60,659 nucleotides of DNA from Gemmataceae bacterium. GTDB lineage: Bacteria > Planctomycetota > Planctomycetia > Gemmatales > Gemmataceae. This document shows, piece after piece, positions 54,681-60,659 of the stretch. The notes beneath the pieces were generated by a model. The model had not been told where the DNA came from. It worked only from the letters and a program-made list of their open reading frames with translations, and made no database searches. Where the stretch lies: the NCBI GenBank assembly GCA_009691845.1, contig SIAJ01000025.1, positions 1 to 60,659 of the forward strand. Reading direction: 5' to 3'. Position numbers and translations under genes: made by a program. Numbering within the stretch: position 1 is the first letter of the stretch; each line of letters begins with the position of its first letter.

Positions 54681-56100
54681 TAGTAACAGTCTTCGAATTC
54701 TCTTTGTGGATGACGAAAGTTCGCTTCGCGAGTTGATGCTCGCTGAACTGCCTCGACTTGGGCATGAGGTGACGGTCTGCCCGGACGGTCGCTCCGCGCT
54801 CAGGACGATCGAAAAATCCACGTTCGATGCGGCCATCCTTGATCTCAGGATGCCCGACATGACGGGCATCCAGGTTCTCGAACACTTGAAGCAAGTCTCG
54901 CCGGACACCGAAGCGGTGATGATGACCGGCTATGCCAGCAAGGAGACAGCTGTCGAGGCGATGAGGCTCGGGGCCTTCGACTACATCGAGAAACCGTGCA
55001 AGCTGGTCGAGATTGAAGCGATTCTGCTCAAGATCGTCGAACGGCGAAAACTCAAGAACAAGAACATCGCCCTTCAAACGCGAATTCAGGTTGCCGAGGG
55101 AACGCATCGTTTGATCGGCGAGTCGCCGGCCATGCAGACGGTGCAACGGCTTCTCGCAACGATTGCTCCGACGGACGCCACCGTTTTGATTCAGGGCGAA
55201 ACCGGAACCGGCAAGGACGTCGTGGCCCGCACGATCTTCCAGCTCAGCAAACGTGCGGACATGCCGTTTGTGCCCGTGAATTGCGGGTCGCTCTCGCCAT
55301 CGCTCGTCGAGAGTCAGCTCTTCGGCCATCGCAAGGGTGCTTTCACCGGGGCCGACCGAGATCACAAGGGCTTCTTCGAAGTTGCAAACGGCGGCACGCT
55401 GTTCCTCGACGAACTCGGTGAACTCGACAAGAACATCCAGGTCAAGCTGCTCCGATTCCTCGAATCGGGCGAGTTGAATCGCATCGGCGACACCGACCCG
55501 ATTCGCACCGATGTTCGCGTGATCTGTGCGACCAACCGTGACCTGCGCAAAATGATCGCCGACGAAGAATTCCGCGAGGACCTGATCTATCGGCTCAATA
55601 CGTTCGAGATTCAACTGCCACCCCTGCGTGAGCGGCAGATCGACATCCCGGCCTTGGCCAGGCATCTGTTAAGTCGCACGGCCAAGCGGCCCATCGAACA
55701 GGTGCAGGATCTCATCACACCGGACGCGATGCGCGTGCTTGTCGATTCAGACTGGAAAGGGAACGTCCGCGAACTCGCGAATGCGATGGAATACGCGTAC
55801 ATTGTGGCCGGCGGCGGCCCGATTGAAGTGGGACATCTGCCGCAGCACGTTCGCATGCGGTTAGCCAGGCTGGCGACTCCCGGAACATACCCGGCCGCGT
55901 CCGCCGCTCCCTCGATATTGCCCATGAATCCGGGGAACGGGACGAGGACTCTCCACGATATTGAGATGGAGCACATCCTGCAAACTCTCGACAAGAACGG
56001 CGGCAACAAGCCGATCACCGCGAAAGAACTGGGCATCAGCTTGAAGACCCTTTACAACAAGCTAAACCGCCTGGAAGAAGAGAAACGGCACGTGGGCTGA
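54670..56100 (+). CDS. sigma-54-dependent response regulator (NtrC family)
   Basis: This 476-residue protein starts at ATG 54670, behind the strong GGAGGAAG at 54653-54660; a TTG at 54664 is possible. The receiver domain has VDDESS with acidic residues, the phosphorylated Asp in AAILDLRMPDMTG, T in MMTGYAS, and the conserved Lys in YIEKPCK. The AAA+ domain has Walker A GETGTGKD, GAFTGA (sigma-54 contact), Walker B GGTLFLDELGEL and the arginine-finger region YRLNTFEI. The C-terminal Fis-type helix-turn-helix is NKPITAKELGISLKTLYNKL. Paired with the kinase just upstream, it activates sigma-54 promoters; targets are not identified here. Confidence 0.94.
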   Translation: MPPNSNSLRILFVDDESSLRELMLAELPRLGHEVTVCPDGRSALRTIEKSTFDAAILDLRMPDMTGIQVLEHLKQVSPDTEAVMMTGYASKETAVEAMRLGAFDYIEKPCKLVEIEAILLKIVERRKLKNKNIALQTRIQVAEGTHRLIGESPAMQTVQRLLATIAPTDATVLIQGETGTGKDVVARTIFQLSKRADMPFVPVNCGSLSPSLVESQLFGHRKGAFTGADRDHKGFFEVANGGTLFLDELGELDKNIQVKLLRFLESGELNRIGDTDPIRTDVRVICATNRDLRKMIADEEFREDLIYRLNTFEIQLPPLRERQIDIPALARHLLSRTAKRPIEQVQDLITPDAMRVLVDSDWKGNVRELANAMEYAYIVAGGGPIEVGHLPQHVRMRLARLATPGTYPAASAAPSILPMNPGNGTRTLHDIEMEHILQTLDKNGGNKPITAKELGISLKTLYNKLNRLEEEKRHVG

Positions 56101-56104
56101 GCGT

Positions 56105-57631
56105 CTAGCGTTGGGTTGGCCACGTCTCGAGTGCCCCCTTCGCCTCGCGCGTCAGCCGTAAGTCCGCTGCTCCTTTCGCGGCTTCTTCCAGAATGGCTTT
56201 GGCTTCTGCGTTGCCAAACGATTCGAGCACGCGCACGGCCCGCACGGCTCGCAGTTGCTCTCCGAACAAGCCTCCTTCTGGTTGCCGCAAGCCCTGCGAT
56301 TCGAAGGCCTCCAGGATCAGGCGCACGCGTGTCTCGCCTTCCGCACCAAGCAATTTCCGTTTGGGATCGGTCAGATAAGCCGCAGCACGCAGACCAGTCT
56401 TGAGCAACGCACGCCTGGCCGCTTCACGCGCGCGAAAATCTTCGTGGTCCAATTCTGCGATCCAGCGAAGCATCTTTTTTTGCTCCCCGGCCAACCCACG
56501 GAACCCTGCGTCGAGCGTCGCCACTCCAGCTTTCGGGTCGGCCAATAGCGAGCCCATCGCCTTGTAGGCTTCGGCCGCGTCGAGTGAGTCGAGCGTGTCC
56601 CACGCATCGTTCAGCGGAATCGACTTTGTCGATGAGACGCCCGGCGGGATCTTCCAGAGCAGCACCCCACGATCGCTGCCGCCCGAAGCCAGTATCTTGC
56701 CATCCGGCGAAAACGCGACGGCATTCACGTCACCCAGATGTCCCTTGAAACTCGCAAGTTCCTGGCCCGATTCAAAGGCCCACACCCGCACAACTGCCTC
56801 GGGGCCATTGCTTCCGGACGCGATCAGTCGACCGTCGCCAGAGATGGTCAAGCAGCGCACATCCCCTTCGCCAAAACGGCGTTCGAGTCCAAGTAGTGCT
56901 CGGCCGGTGGTACTGTCCAGGATCATGATCCGCCCGGCCGAGGCCACGGCATACAGCCGGCCATCGGGCGAGAATCCGGCAGAGCCGTGGTCGGATCGTG
57001 CGACCCGCTTCGTCCAGATCGGGTCGATGCTTCCATTCGCGGAGAAATTGTAATGACGAGCCGCTCCATCGCGCGTGACCACCGCAAGCACCCGGCCATT
57101 GCAGTTCAGGGAGGCCGTGACAGGACGGCTCGTCAACTCAACGGTCCCGGTTGTTTTTCCGGTCTTCGTGTTCAGCACCGTCAGTTTCTGGTCGCCAGCG
57201 CTGAAGACGAACCGGCCTGAGATGGGTGCGTTCGCGATGACGTTCACTTGATCCGACGCGGAATCCCAAGATTGAGCCGGCTCGGCCAACGCGGACTGCG
57301 GCGGTTCGATGGCATGCAGCTTTTTCGTGGAGCCAATCCACAAACGCTCCGCATCGCGTATGGCAGCAAACGCGAGGCCGCCGATGGGCTTGGGCTGCCT
57401 CGTTTGTCGCTTCTGCACATCCCAGGTTGTCCAGCCGCTATTCGTGCAGGAGAGCAGCGTGTTGTCGTCAATGAACAGAAGTGCGTTGACTTCCCCTGTG
57501 CGTGGCTCGTTCTTCGCGGGAGCAACAGTTGCTCCCAATCGGGCGAGCGCGCCGGGCGGAAATTCATCTTTCTGCGGAGCAGCCCAGGCGAGCGCGACGG
57601 AGAGAAAGGTAATGGCGAATACGAAACGCAT
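56105..57631 (-). CDS. secreted WD40-repeat protein
   Basis: This 508-residue protein has a signal peptide (MRFVFAITFLSVALAWAAPQ). Residues of about 35-340 are WD40-type blades; the clearest are GSAGFSPDGRLYAVASAGRI, VRCLTISGDGRLIASGSNGP and DVNAVAFSPDGKILASGGSD (followed by RGVLLWKI). Residues of about 350-508 are helical (LDAAEAYKAMGSLLADPKAG, HEDFRAREAARRALLKTGLR) and resemble the HEAT-like tail found after WD40 domains in many planctomycete proteins. The function is unknown; protein interaction on the cell surface or in the periplasm is likely. It converges on the response regulator gene with 4 bases between the stops. Confidence 0.86.
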   Translation of the reverse strand: MRFVFAITFLSVALAWAAPQKDEFPPGALARLGATVAPAKNEPRTGEVNALLFIDDNTLLSCTNSGWTTWDVQKRQTRQPKPIGGLAFAAIRDAERLWIGSTKKLHAIEPPQSALAEPAQSWDSASDQVNVIANAPISGRFVFSAGDQKLTVLNTKTGKTTGTVELTSRPVTASLNCNGRVLAVVTRDGAARHYNFSANGSIDPIWTKRVARSDHGSAGFSPDGRLYAVASAGRIMILDSTTGRALLGLERRFGEGDVRCLTISGDGRLIASGSNGPEAVVRVWAFESGQELASFKGHLGDVNAVAFSPDGKILASGGSDRGVLLWKIPPGVSSTKSIPLNDAWDTLDSLDAAEAYKAMGSLLADPKAGVATLDAGFRGLAGEQKKMLRWIAELDHEDFRAREAARRALLKTGLRAAAYLTDPKRKLLGAEGETRVRLILEAFESQGLRQPEGGLFGEQLRAVRAVRVLESFGNAEAKAILEEAAKGAADLRLTREAKGALETWPTQR

Positions 57632-57700
57632 GTCAGAGTCTCCAGGATACCGGCTTTTTTATTGACGCTTCATGCCTGGAGGACTCACGAAATCGCCGAT

Positions 57701-57725
57701 AGTAGTCGGTACACTCCGTGTGCCG
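57701..57725. repeat. hairpin motif related to the IS ends, in a gene-free gap
   Basis: AGTAGTCGGTACACTCCGTG then TGCCG folds as CGGTACAC-TCC-GTGTGCCG. The first 18 bases match the terminal repeats of the relic at 8268-8859. It lies in the gene-free gap 57632-57955, where I otherwise see only a 7-base inverted repeat (57887-57910) before the hydrolase start. Confidence 0.6.
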
Positions 57726-57955
57726 AAACACGGTATCGAAGAGAGCCACGCACGGTTCGAGTACCAATCTTCCACACTTCACAAGAAGCCCGTGCCGCCG
57801 GATGTGTCGCACAGGAACCCGAACACTCGGCGTGAAGGTCGCATTGCACCTCTCGTTCGGATACGCCCAGGTCGTTGCCGACAGGTCTCTGTTGTACTGC
57901 TAGAACAGAGAGCACGGATCGCGAGAGCGACATCACTAACGAGTAGGCAACTCCC

Positions 57956-60043
57956 ATGCACTCTCCGTTCAGGCTTAAGACCGCTTGCCAGCTAATCGTC
58001 CCGCTGATCGCGATCGCACTTGCCGATCCGCTTCACGGCGCAGAAGCCGCTTGGCCGGCATTGCCCGAGAAAGATGCGGCCGTTGAACTGCCAGCTCAGG
58101 AGTGGCCACAACGGCCCGGGAATCGTTCGATTCGTGTGAGTGTGCATTATCCGAATGGAACCCTCGCCAGCGTGGGTCCGAAGACGGGCACGATGCTCAC
58201 GCTGCACAACTGGGGCGGGACCGACTGTGTTGGCACGGCCGATCCGCGTGTGCTCGGCAAGGAACTCGATGTGGTGGTCTTGTGCGTGAATTACCTGCAG
58301 AGTGGCAAAGCGGATTCAATAGACGGCCCGGAGCCTTACGACTTCGGTTATCTCCAGGCCCTCGATGCATTGCGTGCCTTGTGGTATGTCCACGAGTGTT
58401 TGCTGAATCGCGGCAAGCCGTTCGCGGTTGGTCGAACGTTTTGCACGGGCGGTTCCGGGGGTGGCAATGTCACGCTCATGGCCAACAAACTGGCTCCACG
58501 CACGTTCGCCTGCGTGGTCGATATGTGCGGCATGAAGAAGCTCTCCGATGACATTGCCTTCAACCTCCCAGGTGGAAGCGATCTCAACGCCCGCTATAGC
58601 CGGGATTCCAAGAGCCCGAATTTTCTTTCGCTCGATCACCAGGAACTGCGTTTTCTCGGCAATCCCGATCATCTGGCCGAGATGAAACGCCTCGGGACCG
58701 AGGCCAAGGTCGTCGTCGTTCACGGGACAGAAGACACAACGTGCCCTTACGCGGATGCCGTCGACATGGTGCAGTGGATGCGGCATGCGAAAATCGACGT
58801 CGAGCCAAAGTTTCTCAAGAAAGCCGACATCGACGGCAAGGTCTTCACGAGTACCGGCCACGCACTCGGCAATCGCACGCAGATCGTGCTTCAGGTCGCG
58901 GGAAAGTACCTCAAGGTCAATGGAAAGATTCTCAGCGGCAAGAACGATTTCGAACGCAAGGAAGACATTCGCTACCGGACTTCAGGCGGTGCGTTCGTGA
59001 TCTCGTACGCGAAAGGCTACCCAGTCGGACGATTCGAGCCGGCCCCTAAGTTCATCGAATACCCCGATCATACCGATCTGACGCAGGTTCTCGATGCATC
59101 TGGCAAGAAGGCCGCGATTGTAACCAAGTCCGACTGGGAAACACGCCGGCATCACATCGTGAACAACGTGAGCCGTGTGATGGGCCCCCTTCCCAGCCCG
59201 CTTCGCCGAGTGCCCTTGGACGTGAAAGAAATCGATCGCGTCGAAGTCGGCAAGCTGATTCGACGTCACGTGACGTTCCAGTCCGATCCGAATGACCGCG
59301 TGACTGCCTACATTTTTGTCCCCACGATCAAGCCGACAAAGAAGTTGCCTGCGATCCTGGCTCTGCATCAAACCACGCGGATCGGGAAGGGTGAGCCAGC
59401 GGGCCTAGGTGTGAAGGACATGTCCTACGGGCTCGAACTGGCGGAACGCGGCTTTGCCGTCATCATTCCCGATTATCCCTCGTTCGGCGAGCACAAGTAC
59501 GACTTTGCTCCGGAGCGGGGTTACGTGAGTGGTTCGATGAAGGCCGTGTGGGACAACATTCGGGCAGTGGATCTGCTGGAGACGATGGAGGAGGTCGATC
59601 CCGAGCGCATCGGCGTGATCGGCCATTCACTCGGCGGACACAACGCGATGTTCACGGCCCTGTTCGACCGGCGACTGAAGGCGATCGTTTCCAGTTGCGG
59701 CTTCAGCAGCATGAGGAAGGACGACTTGCCAAGCTGGACCGGGCTGACGTACATGCCGCGGATCAAAACGGAATTCGCGAACGACGTGCAACGACTGCCA
59801 TTCGATTTTCACGAAATCGTTGCCGGGTTTGCCCCACGAGCCTTTCTGGCCGTGGCCACCGACAAGGACGACGACTTCGACGTTTCCGGAGTTCGCGACG
59901 TGATGTCGGCAGCCGAACCGATTTACAAGTTGCACGGCGTGAGCGATCGACTGTCGGCCCATTATCCGAAAGCCCCGCACTCGTTTCCAGCCGATGCACG
60001 AAAGATGGCGTACGAGTTCCTCGACAAGCATTTGAAGGATTGA
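57956..60043 (+). CDS. secreted protein with two alpha/beta-hydrolase domains
   Basis: This 695-residue protein has a signal peptide (MHSPFRLKTACQLIVPLIAI, cleaved near HGAEAAW). The first hydrolase domain (about 60-330) resembles DUF2920-type proteins: nucleophile elbow GGSGGGN, CVVDMCGMKKL, VVVHGTEDTTCPY with a likely acid, and a histidine at STGHALGN. The second domain (about 400-695) resembles dienelactone-hydrolase/acetyl-xylan-esterase-like proteins: LPAILALHQTTRIGKGEPAG, the elbow IGVIGHSLGGHNAM, a likely acid in ATDKDDDFD, and a final histidine in KAPHSFPADARK. Both domains keep a plausible Ser-Asp-His triad. Fusion of two esterase-like domains suggests sequential removal of ester groups from a polymer; this is inference. 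Confidence 0.85.
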   Translation: MHSPFRLKTACQLIVPLIAIALADPLHGAEAAWPALPEKDAAVELPAQEWPQRPGNRSIRVSVHYPNGTLASVGPKTGTMLTLHNWGGTDCVGTADPRVLGKELDVVVLCVNYLQSGKADSIDGPEPYDFGYLQALDALRALWYVHECLLNRGKPFAVGRTFCTGGSGGGNVTLMANKLAPRTFACVVDMCGMKKLSDDIAFNLPGGSDLNARYSRDSKSPNFLSLDHQELRFLGNPDHLAEMKRLGTEAKVVVVHGTEDTTCPYADAVDMVQWMRHAKIDVEPKFLKKADIDGKVFTSTGHALGNRTQIVLQVAGKYLKVNGKILSGKNDFERKEDIRYRTSGGAFVISYAKGYPVGRFEPAPKFIEYPDHTDLTQVLDASGKKAAIVTKSDWETRRHHIVNNVSRVMGPLPSPLRRVPLDVKEIDRVEVGKLIRRHVTFQSDPNDRVTAYIFVPTIKPTKKLPAILALHQTTRIGKGEPAGLGVKDMSYGLELAERGFAVIIPDYPSFGEHKYDFAPERGYVSGSMKAVWDNIRAVDLLETMEEVDPERIGVIGHSLGGHNAMFTALFDRRLKAIVSSCGFSSMRKDDLPSWTGLTYMPRIKTEFANDVQRLPFDFHEIVAGFAPRAFLAVATDKDDDFDVSGVRDVMSAAEPIYKLHGVSDRLSAHYPKAPHSFPADARKMAYEFLDKHLKD

Positions 60044-60199
60044 TGGCGGATTAGGAACTGAACGAAAACGTGTTGGCGGGACCAGCGAAGGTGAAGACGC
60101 AACGAGAAAGCCGATGGGTGATATGTGCACCGCTGCATTGACGCGAGATTCAGCGGCCGCAAAGTACGGTGTCAGGACTCTAAAATCCTTCGAACGAAT

Positions 60200-60400
60200 C
60201 TACTTCGCCATGAACCGGCTGAGTCCGAACAACTCGTGGCCCACCGCGTCGGCTTCCCTAAGGGGATGGGTAACTTGGATCAAGCGGTTGTCGCGGAAAA
60301 GGGCGTACTGCCCCTTGGCTTCAATTATCTAAGGCAACGCGTGAAAATAGGTATCGATCTCGCGTTCCAGGGGCTTTAGATGCTCGGGTAAGGATTGTGG
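60200..60400 (-). pseudogene. decayed small conserved gene with an in-frame TAG
   Basis: The minus strand reads LPEHLKPLEREIDTYFHALP, then TAG (60329-60331 on the plus strand), then IIEAKGQYALFRDNRLIQVT, HPLREADAVGHELFGLSRFM and AK before a stop. The pattern 'GQYALI..D..I.VF.T..EA...GYE.FGL.PFLVK' is known from small conserved proteins in many bacteria. No start codon precedes the reading frame (ATA occupies the likely position). It is therefore a pseudogene with a lost start and one nonsense codon. The family has no known function that I can name. Confidence 0.6.
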
Positions 60401-60425
60401 TATGACAGCCTACTATACCCGGATT

Positions 60426-60659
60426 CTACCCCTTCATTTCATACACCGCAATCTTGTTGTGGCCTACCGCGATGACGCTCTCGGCCTTCTCCGTGAAGAC
60501 CACGTCATGTACGTGCATGCTCGTTTTTTCGCTCTTGATCGTCTTCTTGCCGGCCGCGTCGATGATGACCAGGAAGCCTTCGCCGGCACCGCCGGCACCG
60601 AGGATCCACGAGCCATCGGGCGAATATTCGAGGTGATTCACCAGGCCCTGCTTGTCGGA
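60426..60659 (-). CDS. C-terminal end of a WD40-repeat protein (cut by window edge)
   Basis: The frame is open from the window's right edge to a stop at 60426-60428, giving 77 codons. WD40-type blades are visible: VNHLEYSPDGSWILGAGGAG, FLVIIDAAGKKTIKSEKTS and HDVVFTEKAESVIAVGHNK, ending in IAVYEMKG. It resembles the propeller at 56105-57631 in style. The N-terminal part, start and localisation are outside the window. Confidence 0.75.
   Translation of the reverse strand, partial: SDKQGLVNHLEYSPDGSWILGAGGAGEGFLVIIDAAGKKTIKSEKTSMHVHDVVFTEKAESVIAVGHNKIAVYEMKG

Overview
This window reads as a chromosomal segment of a planctomycete, most likely of the Gemmata group (Gemmataceae). The strongest markers are two copies of the planctomycete-specific gene pair that encodes a cytochrome-c/DUF1549/DUF1553 protein followed by a DUF1501 protein (11356-15603 and 25078-29642). 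Supporting markers are a bacterial methanofuran-type cofactor cluster (mfnF-mfnE-mfnB, 36012-38267), many secreted beta-propeller proteins, lpxB (Gram-negative envelope), and loosely packed, high-GC genes of mixed orientation. No rRNA, tRNA, CRISPR array or prophage was seen.

Layout. 1-8257: a secreted protein of unknown role, a membrane fatty-acid desaturase, a secreted protein interrupted by a stop codon, a secreted thioredoxin-fold/glycosidase-like protein fused to a DsbD-type domain, and a large zinc-motif membrane protein. 8268-8859: relic of an insertion sequence with inverted ends. 8873-11124: aroK, a prepilin peptidase and hisH. 11356-15603: first cytochrome/DUF1501 pair. 15665-25001: soluble acyl-ACP-desaturase-like protein, D-aminoacylase-like amidohydrolase, SixA-like phosphatase, typA/bipA, mutS2 lacking the Smr domain, secreted sugar-phosphate-isomerase-like protein, secreted beta-propeller. 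25078-29642: second cytochrome/DUF1501 pair. 29754-35553: GH10-fold protein without catalytic glutamates, two unknowns, lpxB, a small conserved protein. 36012-39076: mfn cofactor genes and a short-chain dehydrogenase. 39260-46410: subtilase-fold protein without its serine, a decayed cytochrome gene, a conserved unknown, a thioredoxin-like gene with an in-frame TGA, and a PEGA lipoprotein whose end lies in transposase-derived DNA. 46857-50577: purL and tyrA. 50732-51642: internally deleted IS66 element. 51737-60659: metallophosphoesterase, marC remnant, an NtrB/NtrC-type two-component pair, WD40 protein, double alpha/beta hydrolase, a decayed small gene and the end of another WD40 protein.

Housekeeping functions (aromatic amino acid and histidine synthesis, purine synthesis, lipid A, translation GTPase) sit among lineage-specific secreted proteins. 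Three themes stand out. First, decay: three genes carry single in-frame stops (TAA, TGA, TAG), and there are relics of three transposase families, a marC fragment and a frameshifted cytochrome gene. Second, catalytic loss: a GH10-like and a subtilase-like protein keep the fold but lack key residues. Third, small repeats: 7-bp tandem arrays inside purL and upstream of lpxB, and several intergenic inverted repeats that look like dispersed families.
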